Shown: positions 9,006 through 18,191 of the stretch, piece by piece
Layout of the letters: each line of letters starts with the position of its first letter
How positions within the stretch are numbered: position 1 is the stretch's first letter
DNA from: Aequorivita vladivostokensis
GTDB taxonomy: Bacteria > Bacteroidota > Bacteroidia > Flavobacteriales > Flavobacteriaceae
Reading direction: 5' to 3'
NCBI RefSeq assembly: GCF_000952855.1
Contig: NZ_JSVU01000001.1
Coordinates: 186,001-250,000, forward strand
DNA length: 64,000 nt
Made by a program: the position numbers and the translations under genes
The notes under the pieces: generated by a model
Database searches by the model: none
Seen by the model: only the letters and a program-made list of their open reading frames with translations
Told to the model about the DNA's origin: nothing

Positions 9006-9320
9006 ATGCGTATAACTTTTCTGCAAAGGTAAAACTTAATAACTGTGTATGTCCTCAAAATATTATTTAGAACAAATATAAATTAATAGTTAACACTTTG
9101 TTTGCATTTTCAAAATCGACTTTATAATGTACTTTTGCTGCTTTATTTGTGGTTTAGGATTAGCAATAGAATTACATTCGTTCCTAACTATTTCTGTACC
9201 AAACCATCGACCGTAATTTAATCATTAGTATGAAATGGGCACAATAAGAAGTTTCGAAACCAGCCGAAATAACTTTTTTGCAAATTCCATCTGATCAATA
9301 AAAAACTATATAATCAACAG
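9006..9320. promoter_or_regulatory. Intergenic region with candidate act operon promoter
   Basis: 315 bases without a gene, between divergent SPOR and actA. TACTTTTGC at 9130-9138 matches TAnnTTTG perfectly on the plus strand. The nearest TTTG (9101-9104) is 25 bases upstream, a little too far for a standard -33 box, so an activator may be needed. If used, the act transcript has a leader of roughly 175 bases. I see no strong hairpin or further ORF here. Confidence 0.4.
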
Positions 9321-10634
9321 ATGAAAAAGGTGAATTTTATACATCTACGCTCAAAATTTGCACTTCTTTTGTTAGTGTTTTTACTAACTTTTTCAACTAC
9401 TCTATATTCCCAAGATGCTCCAGCCGCTGATGTTACCGCAGATGCCGGAGGAGATGTTGCTGCGGGTGAGTCATTGTTTAAGGCCAATTGCGCCGCTTGC
9501 CACAAATTAGATCAAAAGGCAGTGGGGCCGGCACTTAGAGGTGTTGGTGAAAAATTTGATCGCGACTGGCTTTACAAGTGGATACACAATAGTCAGGCGC
9601 TCATCGCCGCTGGAGATGCCCAGGCCGTGAAGCTTTTTGAGGAAAACAACAAAGCTGTAATGACCGCTTTTCCGGCATTATCTGAAGCAGATATCGATAA
9701 TATTCTTGCCTATACAGACCAGCCAAAGGCAGCGCCGGTTGCTGCTGCGGGTGGAGAAGCTACAACTTCTACCGCTGGAGAGGGTGGCGGCTCAGTTTCA
9801 AACACTTTGGTGATAGGTGCTTTGGCGCTAATTTTCTTACTGTTGGTAATTATGCTTTTCTTGGTTACCAATACCTTAAAAAGAATTGCAGCCGCAAATG
9901 GAGTTGTTTATGAAGAAAAGGAAAAGCGTACACCACTTTGGAAAGCATTTGTACAGAACCAGTTTTTGGTCGTGGTGTTTTCAATATTCTTATTGCTTGC
10001 CGCGGGATATTTCGCTTATGGCTATATGATGCAGATAGGCGTGGACCAAGGTTATGCGCCCGTTCAACCCATTCATTACTCGCACAGAATTCACGCTGGT
10101 GATAATCAGATAGATTGTAATTTCTGCCACAGTTCGGCCAGAAAAAGCAAGCATTCTGGAATTCCTTCGCTGAATGTTTGTATGAACTGCCACAAGAACA
10201 TTTCCGAAGTTGCCCCAGAAACGGCCACAGAAGAATATTCTAAGGAATTCTACGATGGGGAGATAGCCAAGTTGTATAAAGCCGTTGGTTGGGATCCCGA
10301 AAATCAAGAATACACCGGAAAAACGGAGCCCGTAAAATGGGTTCGTATCCACAACTTGCCAGATTTTGCATACTTTAATCACTCCCAGCACGTAACTGTT
10401 GCTGGTATTGCTTGCCAGACCTGTCACGGAGAAATTCAAGAGATGGAGGTTGTAGAGCAGTTTGCGCCTCTTACAATGGGATGGTGCATCAACTGTCACC
10501 GTGAAACCAACGTAAATTTGGCGACCAATGATTATTACGCCAAAATTCACGAAGAGCTCTCTAAGAAGTACGGCATCGAAAAAGTGACAATTGCCGAAAT
10601 GGGTGGATTGGAATGCGGAAAATGTCATTATTAA
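9321..10634 (+). CDS. actA: Alternative complex III subunit A, multihaem cytochrome c
   Basis: 437 aa. A signal peptide (1 to about 30, ending TLYSQD) is followed by a monohaem cytochrome c domain with CAACH (57-61). Next come an Ala/Gly linker, two membrane helices (about 160-186 and 216-238), and a pentahaem domain with CNFCH (266), CMNCH (287), CQTCH (365), CINCH (389) and CGKCH (432). There are thus six CxxCH motifs in total. ActA takes electrons from the ActB iron-sulphur clusters and passes them on to the oxidase. The extra N-terminal haem domain is fused to the canonical pentahaem core and may serve as the tethered electron carrier. First gene of actABCDEF-coxBA. Confidence 0.93.
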   Translation: MKKVNFIHLRSKFALLLLVFLLTFSTTLYSQDAPAADVTADAGGDVAAGESLFKANCAACHKLDQKAVGPALRGVGEKFDRDWLYKWIHNSQALIAAGDAQAVKLFEENNKAVMTAFPALSEADIDNILAYTDQPKAAPVAAAGGEATTSTAGEGGGSVSNTLVIGALALIFLLLVIMLFLVTNTLKRIAAANGVVYEEKEKRTPLWKAFVQNQFLVVVFSIFLLLAAGYFAYGYMMQIGVDQGYAPVQPIHYSHRIHAGDNQIDCNFCHSSARKSKHSGIPSLNVCMNCHKNISEVAPETATEEYSKEFYDGEIAKLYKAVGWDPENQEYTGKTEPVKWVRIHNLPDFAYFNHSQHVTVAGIACQTCHGEIQEMEVVEQFAPLTMGWCINCHRETNVNLATNDYYAKIHEELSKKYGIEKVTIAEMGGLECGKCHY

Positions 10635-10666
10635 TAAAATTTTAAAGGAAAATTACACATAGCAAT

Positions 10667-13600
10667 ATGGCATCAAACAAGAAATACTGGAAAAGTGTTG
10701 AAGAGCTGAAAGAAGACAGCGCAATTGTGAAGGCGCTACAGGACAATGAGTTTGTAACCGAAATACCTACGGACGAATTCCTTGGCGATAAAAAAACATT
10801 GGAATCTTCCTCAACTACGCGTCGTGATTTCTTAAAATACGTGGGCTTTACTACGGCAGCCGCTACTTTGGCCGCCTGTGAGGGCCCGGTGGTGAAGTCT
10901 ATTCCATACGTTGTGCAGCCCGATGAAATCGTTCCTGGTGTGGCAAATTATTATGCATCCACAATGGCCGATGGGTTCGATTTTGCCAATGTTCTGGTGA
11001 AAACTCGCGAAGGACGTCCCATTAAAATAGAAAGAAATGATTTAGCCGTGAACGGCGGAGGAAGCGCAAACGCACGCGTGCACGCTTCCATCCTTTCCTT
11101 ATACGATAAAAATAGATTGGTGGGGCCGATGCTAGACGGCGCTGCGGTTACTTGGCCTGAATTTGATACGGCCGTGGCGCAGAAAATGAACGATATGGCG
11201 GGGAAAGACATTGTCCTTCTTACCCAGACTTTTGCCAGTCCTTCTACTTCCAAATTAATTTCAGAATTTACAGCCAAATATCCAAACGTTCGCCACGTAG
11301 TTTATGATTCAGTATCTTGCTCAGGCGCTTTGGATGCTTTTCAAAATAAATATGGAACCAGAGCACTACCCGATTACGATTTTTCAAAAGCCGAAGTAAT
11401 CGTATCCGTGGGTGCAGATTTTCTCGGAGATTGGCAAGGTGGAAGTTACAGCAAAGGATACGCACAAGGCAGAATTCCGAAGAATGGAAAGATGTCTCGA
11501 CACATTCAATTTGAGGCCAATTTAACACTAACGGGCGGAAAGGCAGACAAGCGAGTGCCAGCCACCCCAACGCAACAAGTACAAATTCTCAAGGCACTTA
11601 CCGGTGGAAGCGCCTCGGGATTGCCAGCAAATATTGCCGATGCCGTAGATAAGGCAAAAGCACAACTTCAAAAAGCTGGAAGCAAGGCGCTTTTGGTAAC
11701 TAATTTACCGGATGTTGCCTCGCAGACATTAGCATTGAACTTTAATGCCAATAGCGAAGCGATTGACGTAAACAAGCCGTTACTTATAAGACAAGCCAGT
11801 AACAGCGAAGTGATGAACGTAGTAAATGGCGTAGTTTCCGGCACGGTTAAAGGTTTAATTACTGTTGGCGTAGATCCTGCCTATTCTTTGCCAAATACAA
11901 AAGAATTTAATGAAGCCTATCAGAAGCTCGAAATGAGCCTGGCTTTTGCAATGAGACTGGATGCAACCGCCTCTATGGCAAAAATGGTTGCCGCGACTCC
12001 GCACTATCTAGAATCTTGGGGTGATGCGCAAATAAAAAAGGGAACCTATAGTCTTACCCAGCCAACCATCCGTCCACTTTTCAATACACGACAGTTTCAG
12101 GATTGTCTTTTGCAGTGGACAGGAAATTCACAGAAATACTACGATTATCTAAAGGAAACTTGGACGACCTCAATTTTATCAGGCGGTTCTTGGAGCCAAG
12201 CCCTTCATGATGGCTTTATTGCCAGCAATGCTGAAGTGAAGATGGAGGAAGTAAACCCAACGATGGAAGGTGCTGGCGTTATGGAAGAAGCCACTTCTAA
12301 TGGAGCTCTTTCATTTAGTATGCAAGAAGGTGGTTATGACCTTACTTTATACACATCAACCGGTCTGGGAGATGGGCAGCAGGCTAACAACCCCTGGTTG
12401 CAAGAATTTCCAGATCCAATAACTAGGGCCTCTTGGGATAATTACCTTACTGTTTCGGCAGCCGATGCCGAGGCTTTGGATCTCGTAAATGAGCACGTTT
12501 CAAACGGTGCCCTGAACGGAAGTTACGTTAATGTGAAATCTGGTAATATTGTAATTGAAAACGTTCCCGTAATCATTCAGCCTGGACAAGCCAAAGGTTC
12601 TGTTGGTCTGGCGCTCGGTTATGGTAAAACCGCTGCTATCCAAGAAGAAATGCAGACGGGGGTGAACGCTTTCCCATTATATCAGAATTTCTCCAATATT
12701 CAAAAAGTATCAATTGAGAAAGCTAGCGGTATGCACGAGTTTGCTTGCGTACAGTTGCAAAGCACTATGGCCGGCCGTAGTGAGGATATTATCAAGGAAA
12801 CCACTCTTGAAATTTTCAATACAAAGGATAAATCGCTGTGGAATTCCATTCCCGTGACGGATTACGATCACAGTCCTATTTCGGTCCGTGATAAAAAAGC
12901 TGATATTTGGAGCCCCTTTGAGGATACGGTGGGCCATCACTTTAATCTTTCCATCGATTTGAATGCCTGTACCGGATGTGGTGCCTGTGTTATTGCTTGT
13001 CACGCTGAAAACAATGTTCCCGTGGTGGGTAAAGAAGAAGTGAGAAAATTCCGCGATATGCACTGGTTGCGTATTGACAGGTATTATTCTGCTGGAGATA
13101 CTTTCAAGGAAGAAATTGAAACTCTTGAAAACCTACCTGCCTTCGATACCTATAAGGTAGTTGAAGTTCCGGCTTATGAGAATCCTCAGGTGGCATTTCA
13201 ACCTGTAATGTGCCAGCACTGTAATCACGCCCCGTGTGAAACCGTTTGTCCAGTTGCGGCAACATCACATGGTCGTCAAGGGCAGAACCAGATGGCATAC
13301 AACCGTTGTGTGGGTACGCGCTATTGTGCGAACAACTGTCCATATAAGGTTCGTCGATTCAACTGGTTCTTATATGCTGAGAACGATGAGTTTGATTACA
13401 ATATGAATAACGATCTAGGACGCATGGTTCTTAACCCAGATGTGAACGTTCGCTCTCGCGGAGTTATGGAAAAATGTTCGCTTTGTATCCAAATGACCCA
13501 AAAAACCATTCTGGACGCTAAGCGCGAAGGAAGACCGGTAAAGGACGGCGAATTTCAAACTGCCTGTTCAAATGCCTGTGAAACTGGCGCGCTCGTATTC

Positions 13601-13735
13601 GGGGATGTAAATGATAAAGAATCTGAAGTGTTAAAGTTGAAGGATAACGACCGTATGTACCATTTGTTGGAAAACGTGGGTACTAAACCGAATGTTTTCT
13701 ATCAGGCTATCATCAAAAACACTTCCGAAGCATAA
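10667..13735 (+). CDS. actB: Alternative complex III subunit B, iron-sulphur protein
   Basis: 1022 aa. The N-terminus has a Tat-like motif TTRRDFLKYVG (51-61) and, ten residues on, Cys71 in ATLAACEG, so it is probably a Tat-exported lipoprotein. A molybdopterin-oxidoreductase-like domain (about 80-740) is expected to hold no cofactor in this family. The C-terminal ferredoxin-like domain has Cys clusters starting at CTGCGACVIAC (768), CQHCNHAPCETVCP (849), CVGTRYCANNCP (about 883) and CSLCIQ (about 942) with CSNAC (about 968). These fit three 4Fe-4S and one 3Fe-4S centre. ActB carries electrons from quinol, oxidised at ActC, to the ActA haems. Confidence 0.94.
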   Translation: MASNKKYWKSVEELKEDSAIVKALQDNEFVTEIPTDEFLGDKKTLESSSTTRRDFLKYVGFTTAAATLAACEGPVVKSIPYVVQPDEIVPGVANYYASTMADGFDFANVLVKTREGRPIKIERNDLAVNGGGSANARVHASILSLYDKNRLVGPMLDGAAVTWPEFDTAVAQKMNDMAGKDIVLLTQTFASPSTSKLISEFTAKYPNVRHVVYDSVSCSGALDAFQNKYGTRALPDYDFSKAEVIVSVGADFLGDWQGGSYSKGYAQGRIPKNGKMSRHIQFEANLTLTGGKADKRVPATPTQQVQILKALTGGSASGLPANIADAVDKAKAQLQKAGSKALLVTNLPDVASQTLALNFNANSEAIDVNKPLLIRQASNSEVMNVVNGVVSGTVKGLITVGVDPAYSLPNTKEFNEAYQKLEMSLAFAMRLDATASMAKMVAATPHYLESWGDAQIKKGTYSLTQPTIRPLFNTRQFQDCLLQWTGNSQKYYDYLKETWTTSILSGGSWSQALHDGFIASNAEVKMEEVNPTMEGAGVMEEATSNGALSFSMQEGGYDLTLYTSTGLGDGQQANNPWLQEFPDPITRASWDNYLTVSAADAEALDLVNEHVSNGALNGSYVNVKSGNIVIENVPVIIQPGQAKGSVGLALGYGKTAAIQEEMQTGVNAFPLYQNFSNIQKVSIEKASGMHEFACVQLQSTMAGRSEDIIKETTLEIFNTKDKSLWNSIPVTDYDHSPISVRDKKADIWSPFEDTVGHHFNLSIDLNACTGCGACVIACHAENNVPVVGKEEVRKFRDMHWLRIDRYYSAGDTFKEEIETLENLPAFDTYKVVEVPAYENPQVAFQPVMCQHCNHAPCETVCPVAATSHGRQGQNQMAYNRCVGTRYCANNCPYKVRRFNWFLYAENDEFDYNMNNDLGRMVLNPDVNVRSRGVMEKCSLCIQMTQKTILDAKREGRPVKDGEFQTACSNACETGALVFGDVNDKESEVLKLKDNDRMYHLLENVGTKPNVFYQAIIKNTSEA

Positions 13736-13771
13736 AAAATTAATAAAAAACCAATTATTTAAGAATTAAAT

Positions 13772-15571
13772 ATGTCGTCACACTACGAAGCACCTATAAG
13801 AGAGCCTTTGGTTCTGGGAGAGAAGTCCTATCATGACATCAGTGTAGATGTTGGGGCACCCGTTCTGGGAAAGGCCAATAAATCTTGGTGGATTGTTTTT
13901 ACCATTGCCCTAATAGCATTTTTATGGGGATTGGGTTGTATCATTTATACAGTCGCCACCGGTATCGGGGTTTGGGGATTGAACAAGACCATTGGTTGGG
14001 CTTGGGATATTACAAACTTTGTTTGGTGGGTAGGTATTGGTCACGCCGGAACTCTTATTTCAGCGGTGCTCTTGCTTTTCCGTCAAAAATGGAGAATGGC
14101 CGTTAACCGTTCTGCGGAGGCCATGACTATTTTTGCCGTGGTACAGGCCGGTCTGTTTCCTATCATTCACATGGGCCGTCCGTGGTTGGCCTATTGGGTA
14201 CTTCCCATACCTAACCAATTTGGATCGCTCTGGGTGAACTTCAACTCGCCATTGCTCTGGGACGTATTTGCTATTTCAACGTATCTTTCGGTATCACTTG
14301 TATTCTGGTGGACAGGATTGCTTCCTGATTTTGCTATGATTCGCGACCGGACTACCAGCCCATTTCAGAAAAAAATATACGGCATTCTAAGTTTTGGATG
14401 GAGTGGTCGTGTAAAAGACTGGCAACGTTTTGAAGAAGTCTCACTTGTTTTGGCAGGTTTGGCAACGCCGCTGGTACTTTCAGTACACACTATTGTATCG
14501 TTTGACTTTGCTACTTCAGTAGTTCCAGGATGGCACAGTACAATTTATCCACCGTACTTTGTTGCGGGTGCAATTTTCTCTGGATTTGCGATGGTACAGA
14601 CGCTCTTGATCATTATGCGGAAAGTTTCAAATCTTGAAGCATATATCACCATTCTCCATATTGAATATATGAACAAGGTAATCCTTCTTACAGGTGGTAT
14701 TGTAACTACAGCATATATTATTGAATATTTTATTGCCTGGTACTCTGGTGTGCCGTATGAAAACTACGCTTATCTATCGTTTGGGGCTGCTACAGGTCCA
14801 TACTGGTGGGCATTCTGGGCTCTTATAACCTGTAACCTTATTGTGCCGCTAACCCTTTGGGTGAAAAAATTAAGAAGAAATATTGTCTGGACCTTTATTG
14901 TCGCATTAATCATTAATATTGGTATGTGGTTCGAACGTTTTGACATTATTGTTATCGATTTGAGTAAGGACAGATTGACCTCTACTTGGGCGATGTTTCA
15001 ACCCACTTTTGTTGACATCGGTACATTTATAGGAACTATCGGCTTTTTCTTCGTGCTGTTTCTTCTTTACGCCCGTACCTTCCCAGTGATTGCTCAGGCA
15101 GAAGTAAAAACAATTTTGAAATCATCCGGAGAGTCTTTTAAAAGATTGCGAGCCGTGCACGGCGATGACCACAGCCACGTGCAGACTGTAGAGTCTTATC
15201 CAGCTGATGCGGGACCTTCCGCGAATGTGGAGGATAAGAATTTTGACTCTGCATTCAATGAATTGGATGAGGATTCTGAAAATAATGAAGTAGATTATGA
15301 GGCCAATAAAGGAAAAATTGACCAGCTTCTCAATGGTGTAGGAACCTTTGATCCATCTATCCAAACCCAGGATGACCTTAAGAAAATTAACGGGGTGGGG
15401 CCAGTAATGGAACAAAAACTTCACCAAATTGGTATATTCACTTTTGAACAAGTAAGCAGAATGACCGACCGTGAATACGATTTATTGGACGAGATAATTA
15501 GTGAATTCCCTGGTAGGGCCAAACGAGATGATTGGGCTGGACAGGCACTAATTTTAAAAAACAAGAACTAA
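13772..15571 (+). CDS. actC: Alternative complex III subunit C, NrfD/PsrC-like quinol site, with helix-hairpin-helix tail
   Basis: 599 aa integral membrane protein with about ten hydrophobic helices between residues 40 and 450. NrfD-like features include WDITNFVWWVGIGHAGTLIS and HMGRPWLAYW. It forms the quinol-oxidation site of ACIII. After the last helix there is an unusual cytoplasmic-type tail of about 140 residues: a His/Asp-rich linker, then a helix-hairpin-helix-like segment DDLKKINGVGPVMEQKLHQ (from about 534) that runs to the end. The tail makes the protein longer than a bare NrfD-type subunit. actD follows after 2 bases. Confidence 0.93.
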   Translation: MSSHYEAPIREPLVLGEKSYHDISVDVGAPVLGKANKSWWIVFTIALIAFLWGLGCIIYTVATGIGVWGLNKTIGWAWDITNFVWWVGIGHAGTLISAVLLLFRQKWRMAVNRSAEAMTIFAVVQAGLFPIIHMGRPWLAYWVLPIPNQFGSLWVNFNSPLLWDVFAISTYLSVSLVFWWTGLLPDFAMIRDRTTSPFQKKIYGILSFGWSGRVKDWQRFEEVSLVLAGLATPLVLSVHTIVSFDFATSVVPGWHSTIYPPYFVAGAIFSGFAMVQTLLIIMRKVSNLEAYITILHIEYMNKVILLTGGIVTTAYIIEYFIAWYSGVPYENYAYLSFGAATGPYWWAFWALITCNLIVPLTLWVKKLRRNIVWTFIVALIINIGMWFERFDIIVIDLSKDRLTSTWAMFQPTFVDIGTFIGTIGFFFVLFLLYARTFPVIAQAEVKTILKSSGESFKRLRAVHGDDHSHVQTVESYPADAGPSANVEDKNFDSAFNELDEDSENNEVDYEANKGKIDQLLNGVGTFDPSIQTQDDLKKINGVGPVMEQKLHQIGIFTFEQVSRMTDREYDLLDEIISEFPGRAKRDDWAGQALILKNKN

Positions 15572-15573
15572 TT

Positions 15574-16110
15574 ATGGCTTCTAAAAAGATACACGCAATT
15601 TATACTGACGACGACCTGTTGATGCAAGCCGTTAAACAGACGCGCGCCGCAAATTATCACATCTCTGAGGTTTTCACGCCATTTCCCGTACACGGTTTAG
15701 ACCATGCTGTGGGATTGGCACCAACCCGACTTGCGATAACTTCCTTTTTGTACGGTCTTACGGGATTGACAGTTGCAGTTTTGATGATGAATTATATAAT
15801 GATTGAAGACTGGCCCCAGAATATTGGAGGAAAGCCAAGCTTTACCTTTTATCAAAATATGCCGGCGTTTATTCCTATTATGTTTGAGCTTACCGTATTT
15901 TTTGCGGCTCACTTGATGGTTATAACTTTTTATATGCGAAGTAAACTTTGGCCATTTAAAAAGGCGGAGAATCCAGACCTACGAACCACAGACGATCATT
16001 TTCTAATGGAAATTGATGCCGAAAACCACGACGTTGAAAAACTTACAAAGTTTTTGTATGACACGGGTGCGTCGGAAATTAGTCTAATTGAAAACGAGCA
16101 AGACCATTAA
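15574..16110 (+). CDS. actD: Alternative complex III subunit D (DUF3341)
   Basis: 178 aa from ATG 15574 (MASKKIHAIYTDDDLLM). A longer ORF from 15532 would overlap actC and lacks family similarity at its start. Two membrane helices (about 50-72 and 92-114) link a cytoplasmic N-terminal domain of ferredoxin-like fold to a short C-terminal acidic segment. ActD is a structural subunit with no cofactor, packing against ActC. It sits tightly between actC and actE. Confidence 0.92.
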   Translation: MASKKIHAIYTDDDLLMQAVKQTRAANYHISEVFTPFPVHGLDHAVGLAPTRLAITSFLYGLTGLTVAVLMMNYIMIEDWPQNIGGKPSFTFYQNMPAFIPIMFELTVFFAAHLMVITFYMRSKLWPFKKAENPDLRTTDDHFLMEIDAENHDVEKLTKFLYDTGASEISLIENEQDH

Positions 16111-16111
16111 T

Positions 16112-16771
16112 ATGAGAACATTTAAAAACATAGGAATAGCCATTATTGCCTCGGCAACCTTGGTTTCTTGTTTTAACGATAAAAAACCGAACTATCAGTA
16201 CTTTCCCAATATGTACGAACCGGTGAGTTATGAAACTTATGGTGCATATCCCGTATTTCCAGATGAACAGGAAGCAATGGTTCCACCAGATAATACTGTG
16301 CCGCGCGGTTATACACCTTACGATTATGAAAATAGTACAGCAGGTTTAGAACGTGCAAAAGCGGAGTTGAATAGCCCATATGAAGTAACAGAGGAGAACC
16401 TGGCTACTGGAGCGCAACTATATACGCTATATTGCGCAGTATGTCACGGCGATAAGGGTGATGGAAAGGGTATTTTGGTGACAAGGGAAAAGTTCTTGGG
16501 AATACCTAGTTATGCCGATGCCGGCCGTAACATTACAATGGGGGGAACTTATCATGTGGAGACTTACGGTCTAAATGCCATGGGTTCTTACGCTTCGCAA
16601 GTAAATGAGAAGGAACGCTGGCAGATTGCTATGCATGTTATGAATCTTAAGGCCTCTTTGAAAGGTGAGCCTGGAATTTTGGAAACCGCAACCGCGGCGA
16701 AAGATTCAACGAATGTTTCCGAAGAAAAAAATATGGACGCAGTTACAGCCTCCGAAGTTGAAAAAAAGTAA
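16112..16771 (+). CDS. actE: Alternative complex III subunit E, lipoprotein monohaem cytochrome c
   Basis: 219 aa from ATG 16112, overlapping nothing; the longer ORF from 16088 would run into actD. The signal MRTFKNIGIAIIASATLVSC has a lipobox (LVSC, Cys20). One haem motif, CAVCHGDKGDGKG (about 110), marks a class I cytochrome c domain; the candidate distal Met ligands lie in the MGSYASQ/MHVMNL segment. After the domain there is a flexible Thr/Ala/Glu-rich tail. ActE sits on the periplasmic face next to ActA and participates in electron exit. Confidence 0.92.
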   Translation: MRTFKNIGIAIIASATLVSCFNDKKPNYQYFPNMYEPVSYETYGAYPVFPDEQEAMVPPDNTVPRGYTPYDYENSTAGLERAKAELNSPYEVTEENLATGAQLYTLYCAVCHGDKGDGKGILVTREKFLGIPSYADAGRNITMGGTYHVETYGLNAMGSYASQVNEKERWQIAMHVMNLKASLKGEPGILETATAAKDSTNVSEEKNMDAVTASEVEKK

Positions 16772-16798
16772 GAAAATTAAAGAGAATAGCTAAAAGAT

Positions 16799-18163
16799 AT
16801 GTACACGCTACCTAGTAAATTAAAACTGTTTTCTATCATTATTATGGTTCTTGGACTTGTGGGAATAGCCTATGGTTTTCTTACTGCTCCAAAAACCGTG
16901 GAAGACGTTAAGGAAATTATGGCTAAACAGGATGCCCATCATGGCGAAGGGCATGCGGCTGAGGAACACACCGCTAACTTTGTGGATGTTGCCCGCGGCG
17001 AAGAAGGCTATTCTGAGGCCGCCATGGAACACGCCACTGATTTAAAACCTGAAGGTCACGGCGTAGCTTCGCACGAAGAGCACGTGTTGCATCAATTGCA
17101 AACGAGACCTTGGTCGGCAACATTTGTTGCGGCATTCTTCTTTATGATGATTGCACTGGGGGTATTGGTTTTCTACGCAATTCAATATGCGTCACAAGCA
17201 GGATGGTCTCCAGTATTGTATAGGATAATGGAAGGTATTACTTCCTATTTGTTGCCTGGTTCTGTTATTGTATTTTTAATTGTAGTATTTGCGGGATCAC
17301 ACTTTTTCCCGTGGCAGAATGAAGAATTGGTTGCTAGCGATAAAATTCTTCAAGGCAAATCGGGGTATCTTAATTTTCCCTTCTTTGTAATCCGTGGTGT
17401 TATCTATTTATTGGGTTGGAACTTGTACCGCCATTTTTCTAGAAAATACTCCTTGGCACAAGCTGAAGCCAACAATTACGACCCATACCGTAAGAACTTC
17501 AAGATAGCAGTATTTTTTCTGATATTCTTCATTGTTACCGAAGCTACGATGTCTTGGGATTGGTTTATGTCTATGACACCACACTGGTACAGCACTCTAT
17601 TTCCTTGGTATGTGTTCTCGAGCATTTTCGTGTCGGCAATTACGGTTATTGCTTTGGTGACCATATACTTAAAGAGCCTTGGGCTTATCCCTTTTGTAAG
17701 CGATAAACACTTACACGATTTGGCTAAATATATGTTTGCATTCAGTATATTCTGGACCTATTTATGGTTCAGCCAGTTTATGCTTATATGGTATGCTAAC
17801 ATTCCAGAAGAGGTAACTTACTTTATAATAAGAATCCAAGAATACAAATTGTTGTTTTTCGGAATGCTTATCCTTAATTTTGTATTTCCTATTCTTGTTT
17901 TGATGAATAGCGATTATAAGAGAATACCTTGGTTTGTAGTTATTGCCGCAGTCTTTATTCTGATAGGACACTATATAGATATTTTCTTGTTGGTAATGCC
18001 GTCAACTGTAGGCCACAACTGGTATTTTGGTATTCCAGAGATTGCAGCATTGTTGTTCTTTTTGGGGCTATTTATTTTTGTTGTAGGCACCGGTCTTGGC
18101 AAAGTATCATTAAGACCGAAAAATGATCCATTTATCAAAGAAAGTGAAAACTACCATTTTTAA
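16799..18163 (+). CDS. actF: Alternative complex III subunit F (NrfD-like)
   Basis: 454 aa with about ten membrane helices. It is the second NrfD/PsrC-type subunit of ACIII, homologous to ActC but not expected to be the main quinol site. After the first helix (about 8-28) comes a His/Glu-rich periplasmic insert (about 35-95: HHGEGHAAEEHTANF, GHGVASHEEHVLH). The membrane core includes EATMSWDWFMSMTPHWYSTLF. The insert is rich in His and could bind metal, but this is inference. Next to coxB with 28 bases between. Confidence 0.92.
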   Translation: MYTLPSKLKLFSIIIMVLGLVGIAYGFLTAPKTVEDVKEIMAKQDAHHGEGHAAEEHTANFVDVARGEEGYSEAAMEHATDLKPEGHGVASHEEHVLHQLQTRPWSATFVAAFFFMMIALGVLVFYAIQYASQAGWSPVLYRIMEGITSYLLPGSVIVFLIVVFAGSHFFPWQNEELVASDKILQGKSGYLNFPFFVIRGVIYLLGWNLYRHFSRKYSLAQAEANNYDPYRKNFKIAVFFLIFFIVTEATMSWDWFMSMTPHWYSTLFPWYVFSSIFVSAITVIALVTIYLKSLGLIPFVSDKHLHDLAKYMFAFSIFWTYLWFSQFMLIWYANIPEEVTYFIIRIQEYKLLFFGMLILNFVFPILVLMNSDYKRIPWFVVIAAVFILIGHYIDIFLLVMPSTVGHNWYFGIPEIAALLFFLGLFIFVVGTGLGKVSLRPKNDPFIKESENYHF

Positions 18164-18191
18164 TCATTTAGTTTAAAGAAGATATTAAAAG

